Counted from the stretch's first letter, positions 41,960 to 50,748 are shown. The stretch: DNA of 64,000 nucleotides from Parafannyhessea umbonata (GCF_012844235.1 NZ_JABAGR010000007.1:1-64000); one strand, 5' to 3'. Notes: generated by a model not told the origin, from the sequence alone. Numbers and translations are program-made.

Positions 41960-42247
41960 ATGGAGGGCGTCATGGGGTACCGACGCGTGGCCGGCGCGAG
42001 CTCTGCCGCGTCGAAGTTGAGGTCTGGCTCCCAGCTGCCGCTCGCGATGGTGGGCGAGGGGCAGACGGTGACGGTCGCGCGCGTGCGTGGAGCGCAGGAC
42101 CTGCGTCAGCACATGTCCGAGATGGGCTTCGTGCAGGGGGCAGAGGTAAAGGTGGTCTCGCGCGTCAACGGCGACGTGGTCGTGAGCGTCAAGGGCGCGA
42201 CGCTCGCGCTGAACCGCGACATGGCGATGAGGATCGTGACCTGCTAG
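41960..42247 (+). CDS. feoA: FeoA domain protein 1
   Basis: A 95-residue protein with an SH3-like FeoA domain (LPLAMVGEGQTVTVARV ... LRQHMSEMGFVQGAEVKVVSRVNGDVVVSVKGATLALNRDMAMRI). FeoA proteins assist the FeoB ferrous iron permease at the cytoplasmic side. The first 25 residues are extra and may be partly untranslated: ATG 41972 with GGAGGG upstream is an equally good start. It begins the feoA-feoA-feoB operon. Confidence 0.88.
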   Translation: MEGVMGYRRVAGASSAASKLRSGSQLPLAMVGEGQTVTVARVRGAQDLRQHMSEMGFVQGAEVKVVSRVNGDVVVSVKGATLALNRDMAMRIVTC

Positions 42248-42370
42248 GGAAGACCGCGGAAGGCAGCCTGCCAAAGGCGGCGCGCCACCATGACAACGCG
42301 ACGTCACGTGCACAGACCGAGGGCGCCGGGGCGCGACGCAACTTGGCAAAACGATACGGAGGAGAAGAGC

Positions 42371-42607
42371 ATGGCAACTTTGAGGGACGTGAAGGTGGGG
42401 CAGGAGTGCACCGTCGAGAAGCTCACCGGCGCGGGCGCGGTCAAGCGCCGCATCATGGACATGGGAGTGACGAAGAACACTCGGGTCCTGGTGCACAAGG
42501 TGGCGCCGCTGGGAGACCCCATCGAGGTCACGGTCCGCGGGTACGAGCTGACGCTTCGCAAAGACGAGGCGCAGTGCATCGAGGTCGCGGACATCGTCAC
42601 GGCATAG
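42371..42607 (+). CDS. feoA: FeoA domain protein 2
   Basis: A 78-residue FeoA domain (VGQECTVEKLTGAGAVKRRIMDMGVTKNTRVLVHKVAPLGDPIEVTVRGYELTLRKDEA). GGAGAAGAGC precedes the ATG. The two FeoA proteins are only distantly similar, so they are not a recent duplication. Coriobacteriia and Clostridia often have such pairs before feoB. Confidence 0.92.
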   Translation: MATLRDVKVGQECTVEKLTGAGAVKRRIMDMGVTKNTRVLVHKVAPLGDPIEVTVRGYELTLRKDEAQCIEVADIVTA

Positions 42608-42723
42608 CTCCATCGCATTTTTTTGCGCAAGAAGTTAAGTATGGCTAACAATAGCGGCGGAGCGGCGAGAAGGCCGCGCAGGCGGCCACGGCGCGTCCGC
42701 GCGAACGAGAGCAGGGAAGGCAC

Positions 42724-45384
42724 ATGGCAGAAACGACGTACATTGCGCTCGCAGGCAACCCAAACTGCGGCAAGACGACGCTCTTCAACGAGCTGACCGG
42801 GTCAAACGGCTACGTGGGCAACTGGCCCGGCGTCACGGTCGAGAAGAAGCAGGCCCCGTGGAAGAAGGACCGGGACGTTGAGCTCGTGGACCTTCCGGGC
42901 ATCTACTCGCTCTCCCCGTACTCGCCGGAGGAGGTCGTGTCCCGCGACTTCCTCGTGAACGACAGGCCGGACGCCGTGGTCGATCTCATCGACGTCACGA
43001 ATCTCGAGCGCAACCTCTACCTCACCACGCAGGTGCTGGAGGCCGGTCGCCCCGTGGCCGTCGGCCTCAACATGTGCGACCTGCTGAAGGAGCGCGGCGA
43101 CGTCATCGACGCGAAGAAGCTCTCCTCCATGCTCGGCGCGCCCGTCGTCGAGGTCTCGGCGCTGCGCAGCAGGAACCTTGACAAGCTCATGCAGCAGACC
43201 GTGGACGCGGCCAGGGACGGGGTCGCGACCAAGGGCGTCAGGTGCTTCTCGCCCGAGGTGGAGTCCGCCCTGCAGAAGGTGCAGGCCATCGTGGGTGACA
43301 CCGCGCCCGCAGACCTTGCCCGCTGGTACGCGATCAAGGTGTTCGAGCGCGACGCGGACGCGATCGAGCCGCTGGGCCTCTCGACGGAGCAGCTCGACGC
43401 GGCGGAGGAGGTCATCGCGGCAGTCGAGAAGAGCCGCGACGATGACGCCGAGTCCATCGTCACGGGCGAGCGCTACGACTGGATCGCGACCGTTATGGAC
43501 GCGTGCGTGAAGAAGGCGCCCAGGCAGCTGACCACCTCGCAGAAGATCGATCGCGTCGTGACGAACCGCGTGCTTGGCCTTCCCATCTTCGCGGCCGTCA
43601 TGATCGCCGTGTACTGGGTGGCGCTCGTGGCGGTGGGCACGCCTGCGACTGACTGGGTGAACGACAACCTGTTCTCGGACGGCTTCTTCGTGAACTCCGC
43701 CTCGCAGCAGAAGTACGACGCCGACACGGCAGCCTATGAGGACGGACACTACGCGGACAAGATCGACGGCTTCCTGGCGGCGGCGGACGAGAAGGGCATA
43801 GATACCTCGGCCGCGAGCAAGGCGCTGGCGGCAGACGATCGCAGCGCCGCGGACGAGCGCGCCATCAAGGCGTTCGAGGCGGAGGCGGCAGGCGTCGTCG
43901 CGCGGGACGTGCCGCAGCACGACGGCGACGGCAACCTTACCCACGACGGCGGAAAGGTCGTGACGAAGCTCGACTCCAACGGCAACGCGATCCTCTCGTC
44001 CGGGCAGAAGCTCGACGTCGTGAAGACCGTCACCCTGGCAGACTTCAAGAAAGCCGTCAACGCGCAGGAGCCTAACCCGCACGACTACGCTGGCTTCGTG
44101 GACTCCGTGCCAAGCGCCGTCACCGGCTGGCTCCAGGGCGCCGGCGCGTCTGACGCGGTGGTGTCGCTCGTGGTCGACGGCGTCATCGGCGGCGTGGGCT
44201 CCGTGCTCGGCTTCATCCCGCAGATCTTCGTGCTGTTCGTCCTGCTGTGCTTCCTGGAGGACTGCGGCTACATGAGTCGCGTTGCGTTCGTGATGGACCG
44301 CGTGTTCCGTCGCTTCGGGCTCTCCGGCAAGTCGTTCATCCCCATGATCGTCTCCTCCGGCTGCGGCGTCCCCGGCGTGCTCGCCACCAAGACGATCGAG
44401 AACGAGCGCGACCGTCGCATGACGGCCATGCTCACCACCATGATCCCGTGCTCCGCCAAGCTGCCGATCATCTCGCTCGTGATGGGCGTCCTCATCGGCG
44501 CGGACAACGGCGCGTGGTGGGTCGCCCCCATGTTCTACTTCCTCGGCATCGTCGCCATCGTGGTCTCGGCCGTCATGCTCAAGAAGACCAAGCCGTTCCA
44601 GGGCGAGCCCATGCCGTTCGTGATGGAGCTTCCCGACTACCACTTCCCCAGCATCCGCTCGTGGGCGCTGCACGTGTGGGAGCGCGTCGCCTCCTACATC
44701 AGGAAGGCCGGTACCATCATCTTCGCGGCCGCGGTCGCCATCTGGTTCCTCTCCAACTTCGGCATCGCCGGCTGGAAGGGCGGCGACGGCTCCTTCGGCT
44801 TCCTGCAGGGCATGGCCGGCGCGCCCGACACCTACATGGACTACTCCATCCTCGCCGGCGTCGGCGGCGCGCTGAGCTTCGTCTTCATGCCCCTCGGCTT
44901 CGGCAACTGGCAGGCGACCGCCTCCACGATTTCCGCGCTCATCGCAAAGGAGAACCTCGTCTCCACGTTCGGCGTCCTCTACGGCCTCGGCGGCGCAACG
45001 GAGAACTCCGTCTCCATGTGGCAGGGCTTCGCCGGCATGTTCACGGTTGCTGGCACGCTCCACGTTGGCGCCATGTGCGCGTTCGTCGCGTTCAACATGC
45101 TGTGCGCGCCGTGCTTCGCGGCCATGGGCACCATCCGCAGGCAGATGGACGACCCCAAGTGGTTCTGGTTCGCCATCGGCTACGAGTGCGGCTTCGGCTG
45201 GGTCGTGGGACTCCTCATCAACCAGCTGTACGAGCTCATCGCCTTCGGCAGCTTCGGGTTCTGGACCGTCGTGGCGTTCGCGCTGTTCGCGGCCATCCTC
45301 TTCCAGCTCTTCCGTCCCATGCCCAAGTGGGACGAGAAGGACGACCACATCCTCCAGAGCCTCTCGGAGGAGCCGGTCGCATAG
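42724..45384 (+). CDS. feoB: Ferrous iron transporter FeoB, long form
   Basis: An 886-residue iron(II) permease. The N-terminal G domain has G1 GNPNCGKTT (11-19), a switch region YVGNWPGVTVE, G3 DLPG (56-59) and G4-like LNMCD. The membrane part has the gate motifs SSGCGVPGVLATKTI and IPCSAKLP. It is over 100 residues longer than typical FeoB because of an insert at about 321-458, between the first and second membrane segments, rich in Asp, Ala and Lys. The insert would be outside the membrane. GGGAAGG precedes the ATG. Confidence 0.95.
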   Translation: MAETTYIALAGNPNCGKTTLFNELTGSNGYVGNWPGVTVEKKQAPWKKDRDVELVDLPGIYSLSPYSPEEVVSRDFLVNDRPDAVVDLIDVTNLERNLYLTTQVLEAGRPVAVGLNMCDLLKERGDVIDAKKLSSMLGAPVVEVSALRSRNLDKLMQQTVDAARDGVATKGVRCFSPEVESALQKVQAIVGDTAPADLARWYAIKVFERDADAIEPLGLSTEQLDAAEEVIAAVEKSRDDDAESIVTGERYDWIATVMDACVKKAPRQLTTSQKIDRVVTNRVLGLPIFAAVMIAVYWVALVAVGTPATDWVNDNLFSDGFFVNSASQQKYDADTAAYEDGHYADKIDGFLAAADEKGIDTSAASKALAADDRSAADERAIKAFEAEAAGVVARDVPQHDGDGNLTHDGGKVVTKLDSNGNAILSSGQKLDVVKTVTLADFKKAVNAQEPNPHDYAGFVDSVPSAVTGWLQGAGASDAVVSLVVDGVIGGVGSVLGFIPQIFVLFVLLCFLEDCGYMSRVAFVMDRVFRRFGLSGKSFIPMIVSSGCGVPGVLATKTIENERDRRMTAMLTTMIPCSAKLPIISLVMGVLIGADNGAWWVAPMFYFLGIVAIVVSAVMLKKTKPFQGEPMPFVMELPDYHFPSIRSWALHVWERVASYIRKAGTIIFAAAVAIWFLSNFGIAGWKGGDGSFGFLQGMAGAPDTYMDYSILAGVGGALSFVFMPLGFGNWQATASTISALIAKENLVSTFGVLYGLGGATENSVSMWQGFAGMFTVAGTLHVGAMCAFVAFNMLCAPCFAAMGTIRRQMDDPKWFWFAIGYECGFGWVVGLLINQLYELIAFGSFGFWTVVAFALFAAILFQLFRPMPKWDEKDDHILQSLSEEPVA

Positions 45385-45410
45385 CAGGGTTCGATCCCCG
45401 CGGCCCGCAG

Positions 45411-45446
45411 GCGGTCTCGCCCCGACCCCCAACGGGGCGGGACCGC
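45411..45446 (+). terminator. Stem-loop after feoB
   Basis: GCGGTCTCGCCCCG (45411-45424) pairs with CGGGGCGGGACCGC (45433-45446), with one G-T-type mismatch, around an 8-base loop. It separates feoB from the small gene at 45501. There is no T-run. Confidence 0.55.
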
Positions 45447-45500
45447 AGGGTCGCCCGGCAACGGACGCAGGCTCTTCTCGCCACCGAAAGGGGTGATCAC

Positions 45501-45599
45501 ATGGATGTTGGCTCGATGGCCGCCGCCGTACTCCTCTCCGCGGCCGTGGCCGGATCCTGCGTCGAGGTGCGGCATGCGTGCAGGGGAAAGTCTTTCTAG
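45501..45599 (+). CDS. Small membrane protein downstream of feoB
   Basis: A 32-residue frame with one hydrophobic helix (MAAAVLLSAAVAGSC) and a short basic tail with a second Cys (HACRGKSF). A GAAAGGGG ribosome site lies seven bases before the ATG. Its place after feoB and its Cys residues suggest a reduced version of the FeoB-associated Cys-rich membrane protein, but it is too short for a firm family call. Confidence 0.5.
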   Translation: MDVGSMAAAVLLSAAVAGSCVEVRHACRGKSF

Positions 45600-45636
45600 C
45601 TGCGGCGAAGGTCGCGCTTCCTTGGGAGCCAGGGGC

Positions 45637-46032
45637 CTACTCGGCCGCCTGGCTCTTTTTCTGGCACGAGGGGCAGATGCCGTAAAATATCGTGCTCGCG
45701 CGGACGTCGGTAAAGCCCCACGTGCGCTCCACCTCGTGCTCGCCGGCGCTCACGTCTGGCGCCGGCACGTCCGTCACGCTGCCGCACTCCGTGCACACCA
45801 GGTGCGCGTGGCAGTCGCTCCTCCGGTCGAAGCGCTCGCCGCCAAACGCCTTTACAGAGATGATGTCGCCGGACTCCACCAGTATGTGCAGGTTGCGGTA
45901 CACCGTGCCGCGGCTCACGTGCCCGTCCTTCTCGCGCACGCGAAGGTACACCTCGTCGGCAGTGGGGTGGTCGTCCAGCTCCCGCACCGCGTCGAGCACC
46001 AGCTGGCGCTGGCGCGTGTTGCGTCTCTCCAT
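45637..46032 (-). CDS. Fur-family regulator (Fur/Zur/PerR type)
   Basis: A 131-residue Fur-family repressor. The winged helix is RQRQLVLDAVRELDDHPTAD through SRGTVYRNLHILVESG. The metal and dimer domain has HAHLVCTECG and a second pair CPSC, making the structural Cys4 zinc site. The start is ATG 46032 with GGGAGG just upstream; a longer frame to 46068 lacks one. It is divergent from the ZIP transporter gene, with a dyad in the gap, so it probably controls that gene. Zinc, iron and peroxide types cannot be separated by eye. Confidence 0.88.
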   Translation of the reverse strand: MERRNTRQRQLVLDAVRELDDHPTADEVYLRVREKDGHVSRGTVYRNLHILVESGDIISVKAFGGERFDRRSDCHAHLVCTECGSVTDVPAPDVSAGEHEVERTWGFTDVRASTIFYGICPSCQKKSQAAE

Positions 46033-46106
46033 GGGACCTCCCTTCTGCGCCGCCTTTTCGTGCGTCACCCGTCGTGCAATGCGAGTGCGCTCCCATGCAG
46101 ATTATA

Positions 46107-46122
46107 TCCTATATTATTAGGA
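46107..46122. promoter_or_regulatory. Dyad in the Fur-family/ZIP divergent gap
   Basis: TCCTA-TATTAT-TAGGA is a perfect inverted repeat in an AT-rich stretch (46101-46135) that probably holds both divergent promoters. It is a candidate binding site for the Fur-family protein. Confidence 0.5.
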
Positions 46123-46237
46123 CAATGTATTGCTAACATGATGTGGCGCAGGGTAGAATCTGTGCTGGCAACCACTCGGCGGGCCCGATGCCCGCTGACG
46201 TCGAACTGTATACACAAAAGAGAGAGGGGAGGTCCCC

Positions 46238-47035
46238 TTGGACGCATCCGTCACACGCACGATCATCGGCCTTGCGATACCACTCGCGGGCACCACGGCC
46301 GGCGCGGCCATGGTTTTCCTCATGCGCGGCCGGCTCAACCACGCCGTCGACCGCGCGCTCACGGGGTTTGCCGCCGGCGTGATGGTCGCGGCATCCGTCT
46401 GGAGCCTCATCGTCCCGGCGATAGAGGAGTCTTCCGCCATGGGGCGCCTGGCCTGGGTCCCGGCGTTCGTGGGCTTCTGGCTGGGAATCCTGTTCCTGCT
46501 GCTGCTGGATAGCCTGCTGCCCCACCTCCACCTGGGCGAGAAGGACACGCATCCCGAGGGCCTGAGGTCAAACCTCCAGCGCAAGACGCTCATGCTCCTG
46601 GCCGTGACCATCCACAACATTCCCGAGGGCATGGCCGTGGGAGTGGTGTACGCGGGTCTGCTCTCTGGTGGCACGGGGCTCACGGCGGCCGGCGCCCTCG
46701 CGCTGTCCGTGGGCATCGCGATCCAGAACTTCCCAGAGGGTGCGATCATATCCATGCCGCTTCGCGCAGAGGGGTCAAGCCGCAGGCGCGCGTTTCTCGG
46801 CGGCTTCCTTTCCGGCGTGGTGGAGCCCGTGGGCGCCGTCCTCACGATCCTGGCCGCGCGCCAGCTGGTGCCGCTCATGCCGTACCTGTTGAGCTTCGCC
46901 GCCGGCGCCATGGTCTACGTGGTGGTAGAGGAGCTCATCCCCGAGATGAGCGAAGGGGAGCACTCCAACGTGGGCGTGCTCGCGTTCGCGCTCGGCTTCA
47001 CGCTCATGATGGCGCTCGACGTGGGCCTGGGCTAG
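46238..47035 (+). CDS. ZIP-family metal transporter
   Basis: A 265-residue membrane protein with eight predicted helices, using a TTG start at 46238 five bases after GGGGAGG. The transport-site motifs are HNIPEG (helix 4) and QNFPEG (helix 5), with VVEELIPEMSEGEHSN near the end. ZIP proteins import zinc or iron; the related GufA-type bacterial members prefer zinc. Divergent to a Fur-family regulator. Confidence 0.9.
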   Translation: MDASVTRTIIGLAIPLAGTTAGAAMVFLMRGRLNHAVDRALTGFAAGVMVAASVWSLIVPAIEESSAMGRLAWVPAFVGFWLGILFLLLLDSLLPHLHLGEKDTHPEGLRSNLQRKTLMLLAVTIHNIPEGMAVGVVYAGLLSGGTGLTAAGALALSVGIAIQNFPEGAIISMPLRAEGSSRRRAFLGGFLSGVVEPVGAVLTILAARQLVPLMPYLLSFAAGAMVYVVVEELIPEMSEGEHSNVGVLAFALGFTLMMALDVGLG

Positions 47036-47091
47036 GACTGCCGGCGCGCACGGTATAGGTCCACGCGCACGAAATCACGGTCGCACAAGAA

Positions 47092-47126
47092 GGGCCCCGC
47101 GCGCACCGGTGTGCGACGCGGGGCCC
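47092..47126. terminator. Bidirectional terminator between ZIP and gpmA genes
   Basis: GGGCCCCGC (47092-47100) pairs with GCGGGGCCC (47118-47126), with further inner pairing of GCGCAC and GTGCG. It lies between the convergent ends of the ZIP and phosphoglycerate mutase genes. Confidence 0.75.
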
Positions 47127-47148
47127 CGTCATGCCATGTGGGGTGTGG

Positions 47149-47910
47149 CTACTTCTTGGCCTTGCCCTGGTTGGCGACGGCGTTGATCTTCTTCTCGATC
47201 GTCTCGGGGTCGCCGATGTAGTGCTTGTCGATGATGTTCCAGTCCTTGTCGAAGGTGTAGGAGCAGGGGACGCCGGTGGGGATGTTGACCTTCAGGATCT
47301 CCTCCGGGGTCAGGTGCTCAAGCTGCATCACCAGGGCGCGCAGGCTGTTGCCGTGTGCGGCGATGAGCACGCGCTTGCCGGCCTCCATCTGCGGCTTGAT
47401 CTCCTTCTCGAAGTACGGCCACGCGCGGGCGATGGTGTCCTTCAGGCACTCGGTGTACGGCAGGTCCTCCTGCGGCACGTCGCGGAACTGGTCCTGGATG
47501 TGCGGGTCGCGGGGGTCGCCGGGCTTCAGTGCGGGCGGCTGCACGTCAAAGGAGCGACGCCAGATGAGGACCTGCTCCTCGCCGTGCTCCGCGGCGGCGT
47601 CGGCCTTGTTCAGGCCCTGCAGCGCGCCGTAGTGGCGCTCGTTCAGGCGCCACGTCTTGTGGACGGGCAGCCACGCGCGGTCCATCTGGTCCAGAACGAT
47701 GTTCAGGGTGTGGATGGCGCGCTTCAAAAGCGACGTGTAGCAGACGTCGAAGTCATAGCCCTGCTCCTTGAGGGCCTTGCCACCCGCGGCGGCCTCCGCG
47801 CGGCCGGTGTCCGTCAGGTCGACGTCGGTCCAACCGGTGAAGAGGTTCTTCAGGTTCCACTCGGACTCACCGTGACGGATGATGACGAGCTTCATCGTGT
47901 CTTCTGCCAT
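47149..47910 (-). CDS. gpmA: 2,3-bisphosphoglycerate-dependent phosphoglycerate mutase
   Basis: A 253-residue glycolytic enzyme that interconverts 3- and 2-phosphoglycerate. The catalytic phosphohistidine motif is VIIRHGESEWNLKNLFTGW, followed by SLLKRAIHTLN, RLNERHYGALQGLNK and LIAAHGNSLRAL (second His). Length and motifs are standard. AAAGGAA precedes ATG 47910. Confidence 0.96.
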   Translation of the reverse strand: MAEDTMKLVIIRHGESEWNLKNLFTGWTDVDLTDTGRAEAAAGGKALKEQGYDFDVCYTSLLKRAIHTLNIVLDQMDRAWLPVHKTWRLNERHYGALQGLNKADAAAEHGEEQVLIWRRSFDVQPPALKPGDPRDPHIQDQFRDVPQEDLPYTECLKDTIARAWPYFEKEIKPQMEAGKRVLIAAHGNSLRALVMQLEHLTPEEILKVNIPTGVPCSYTFDKDWNIIDKHYIGDPETIEKKINAVANQGKAKK

Positions 47911-48136
47911 GCCAGTTCCTTTCCGTAGAAACGCCTGCATACCACACAAACAAACTGTCCCTATTCTACGGCAGGTGCGTGCGTCGCATGTGGAGGAACT
48001 TGCCCGTGCGCCCGTCCGTGCCAACTTGACGGCGAATCGTGGCCAATTCGCGCCGCGGCGCCGTGCGTCTGCCCTGCCCGGCACGCGCACAGCCGCTCTC
48101 CGGCATCCGCGCGCCGGGCGAGAAGGACGCGGCGCA

Positions 48137-49357
48137 TTAGTCCGCGGCGTCCACGTCCAGCGTGACGCTCACCTTGTAGTCGGGGTAGGCCGCCTGAACC
48201 TCGCCCACGATCTGACGGTAGGTGGCCTGGCGGTCGGGGAGGGCGAAGTCCAGGATCACGTCGAAGTCCAGCAGGCGGTTCTTCTCGTCCACGTGGAAGC
48301 CGTGCATCTGGATGACGCCGTCGTGCGCCATGACCATGCGCGTTACCTCGGAGCGCATGCGCATGGCAACGTCGTCGGAGGTGTTGCGCGAGTAGATGCC
48401 CACGGCGGCCAGGATGACCCTGCCGTTCGTGCCCGCGTACACGGCGTGCTGGATGCGGCGGGTCATCTCGTCTATGCAGTCCGCGCGCAGGGTGTCCGCG
48501 ACCTCCGTGTGGACGGAGCCCACGAGCTGCTCGGGGCCATAGGAGTGAAGCACCAGGTCATATGCGCCGTTTGCGTCTGGGTCCGCGCTGACTATGCGGC
48601 GCACCTCCTGCGCGAGGTCCGCGTCCGCGCGCTCGCCCAGGATCTGGCTCAGGGTATCGCGCAGCATGTCCAGGCCGCTCTTCACGATCACGACGCTGAT
48701 GGCGGCGCCCACCCACGCCTCGATGGCAAATCCGGTCGTGATGAACACGGCCGCGGCCGCGAGGGTCGAGGCGGAGAGCACCGCGTCGAACAGGGCATCC
48801 GCGCCGGAGGCCACGAGGGAGTCCGATCCCACGCGCTCGCCCGTCGCCTTCACGTGGCGGCCCAGGACGAGCTTCACGACGACGGCCGCGGCGATGATCG
48901 CGAGCGACGTGGGCGTGTAGCTGGGCGTCTGCGGGGACACGATGCCCTTTACGGACTCGATGAGCGAAGAGACGCCCGCGTACAGCACGATGACCGATAT
49001 GACGGTGGCCGAGAGGTACTCCACGCGACCGTAGCCGAGCGGGTGGTTCCTGTCCGGCGCCTTGCCGGCAAGCTTCGTGCCCACGATGGTGATGACGGAG
49101 CTCATGGCGTCGGACAGGTTGTTCACGGCGTCCATCGTGACGGCGATGGAGTGGGTCAGCATACCCACGACCGCCTTGAAGGCGGCGAGAAGGACGTTCG
49201 CCCCGATGCCGAGGACGCTCGTCCTCACGATGGTGGCCTCGCGACTGCGGGTGCCTGGGTCCGCGCCCGCAGCCGTGGCCACCGGGGCCGCGTCCTTCTC
49301 GCCTGTGGGCGCCTGCTGGCGCGCCTGCGTCTGATGCTCGTCGTCGCGTGTTGACAT
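48137..49357 (-). CDS. Cation diffusion facilitator (CDF) metal exporter
   Basis: A 406-residue exporter with six predicted membrane segments. A hydrophilic Gln/Asp/Ala N-terminus of about 45 residues leads to the metal-site helix VTMDAVNNLSDAMSSVITI. NHPLGYGRVEYLSA and VASGADALFDAVLSAST (second metal site) follow, then a cytoplasmic ferredoxin-like C-terminal domain of about 170 residues, longer than usual. The DxxxD rather than HxxxD metal pairs point to manganese, iron or cobalt more than zinc. ATG 49357 is chosen for GAGGGA upstream; ATG 49378 is possible. No signal of an operon partner. Confidence 0.87.
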   Translation of the reverse strand: MSTRDDEHQTQARQQAPTGEKDAAPVATAAGADPGTRSREATIVRTSVLGIGANVLLAAFKAVVGMLTHSIAVTMDAVNNLSDAMSSVITIVGTKLAGKAPDRNHPLGYGRVEYLSATVISVIVLYAGVSSLIESVKGIVSPQTPSYTPTSLAIIAAAVVVKLVLGRHVKATGERVGSDSLVASGADALFDAVLSASTLAAAAVFITTGFAIEAWVGAAISVVIVKSGLDMLRDTLSQILGERADADLAQEVRRIVSADPDANGAYDLVLHSYGPEQLVGSVHTEVADTLRADCIDEMTRRIQHAVYAGTNGRVILAAVGIYSRNTSDDVAMRMRSEVTRMVMAHDGVIQMHGFHVDEKNRLLDFDVILDFALPDRQATYRQIVGEVQAAYPDYKVSVTLDVDAAD

Positions 49358-49493
49358 GATGTCTGATCCCTCTTCCATGCTCTGCGTACCTGCGACAAGG
49401 GCGTGCCGGCAGGTGCGGGCTTCCGCGGCCTGCCGGCACGTGCGTACATGCATTGTGGCCCTTTCGGGGCGGCGCCGCAACGCGGCGGCCGGG

Positions 49494-50036
49494 CTACAGC
49501 TGCTGGGCCACGGCCTTCTCGACCTCGGCCATGTCGACCGTCGGCTCGAAGCGCTCCACGAGGTTGCCCTCGCGGTCCACCAGGAACTTGGTGAAGTTCC
49601 ACATGATGTAGGCCTTGTCGCCGAACTTCTTGTTGTTGGCGTCCGCGAACTTCTTGAGCGCGAGGGCCTTCACCGTGCGGCCGAAGCCCTGGAACGGCTT
49701 CTCGGTCGCGAGGTCGGCAAACAGCGGGTCCGCGTTGTCGCCGTTGACGTCGATCTTCTTGAACTGCGGGAACTCGGTGCCAAACTTCATGGTGCAGAAG
49801 CTATGGATATCGTCGTCGGACTCGGGTGCCTGGCCGGCAAACTGGTTGCACGGGAAGTCGAGCACCTCGAAGCCTTGGTCGCGGTACTTCTTGTAGATGG
49901 CCTCCAGGTCGTCGTACTGGGGCGTGAATCCGCAGCCGGTTGCGGTGTTCACGATCAGGAGCACCTTGCCGGCGTACTGCCTGAGATTCGTGGTGCTGCC
50001 GTCCCTGTTGGTGACGGTGTAGTCAAAGTAACTCAT
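49494..50036 (-). CDS. Glutathione peroxidase-family thiol peroxidase
   Basis: A 180-residue peroxidase. The peroxidatic Cys is C35 in NTATGCGFTPQY. FPCNQFAGQAPESDDDI gives the catalytic Gln and the likely resolving Cys, and WNFTKFLVDREG carries the Trp/Asn. It uses Cys, not selenocysteine, and probably takes electrons from thioredoxin as bacterial homologues do. GGAAAGG precedes the ATG. Confidence 0.93.
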   Translation of the reverse strand: MSYFDYTVTNRDGSTTNLRQYAGKVLLIVNTATGCGFTPQYDDLEAIYKKYRDQGFEVLDFPCNQFAGQAPESDDDIHSFCTMKFGTEFPQFKKIDVNGDNADPLFADLATEKPFQGFGRTVKALALKKFADANNKKFGDKAYIMWNFTKFLVDREGNLVERFEPTVDMAEVEKAVAQQL

Positions 50037-50335
50037 GGACTGTCCTTTCCACGTGGTGCGGAGGGCCCGCGCCTTCCTGTCAAGCAATATAGTAGACAAC
50101 AAAATAGCGCACGATTAAAAATACACGCGAGAAACACGTCGCGTTCCGGTCGCGGCCCCCTCGGCACGCCGGCGCCGTCGCTTGCGGCGCGTGCCCGGGA
50201 GCGCGTGCCCGGGGGCGCGTCATGCGGGGGCGAGGCGTGACCGTGGGCGTGGTGTGTAGACGCCGCCAGGATGGGTACGAATTGAGTTAGCCATGGGTTA
50301 CATTTGTGACGTACGATACGACATGGAGGTACATC

Positions 50336-50542
50336 ATGCTCGACTTCATCATCGTGGCGGCCGTCGCCGTTGCGTTTGCGCTTTGCGTCCGCAGCCTGCG
50401 GAAGGGCTCCGGCGAATGCTCCGGGTGCGCCCAGGAGGCAACGTGCGCCGCCCACGCCACCGGGGCGGGGAAGTGCCCCGTGGCGCAGGACATGGTCGCG
50501 AAGGCAAACGAGGCGCTCGGGGATCCAACAAGCCGCGGATAG
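50336..50542 (+). CDS. FeoB-associated Cys-rich membrane protein-like
   Basis: A 68-residue protein with one N-terminal membrane helix (MLDFIIVAAVAVAFALCVRSLRKG) followed by a short domain with four further Cys (CSGC, C and C). This is the plan of the FeoB-associated Cys-rich membrane proteins, yet it lies 5 kb from feoB. I start at ATG 50336, six bases after GGAGG; an upstream in-frame extension to 50306 is weaker. Possible role: iron or redox sensing at the membrane. Function not established. Confidence 0.65.
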   Translation: MLDFIIVAAVAVAFALCVRSLRKGSGECSGCAQEATCAAHATGAGKCPVAQDMVAKANEALGDPTSRG

Positions 50543-50732
50543 CGCGCCCGGCGCACGTGGGAGAGCGCATCGTGCAAGACGCGTGGCGACCCGCGCGCAG
50601 CGACACATATATGTGTGGTGCTGGCGCATGGCGCTGCGCGGCTGCGGCCGATGTATTAGTATTCTAACGGCTTACGACACCCTCGACCGCTTGCGAGCGC
50701 AAGGCGGCGACTCGGCGGGCGTACCTGCTTAC

Positions 50733-50748
50733 GAAACACTTGCGTAAC
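50733..50748 (+). promoter_or_regulatory. Candidate GlnR box upstream of glnA
   Basis: GAAAC-ACTTGC-GTAAC consists of two correctly spaced half-sites (N6) of the actinobacterial GlnR type, whose consensus alternates GTnAC and GAAAC every eleven bases. It lies 71 bases before the glnA ATG. Confidence 0.45.

Noticed and set aside
45385-45405. GGTTCGATCCCC resembling a tRNA T-arm
   Set aside because: The preceding bases are the end of feoB and no D-arm, anticodon arm or acceptor stem can be formed.
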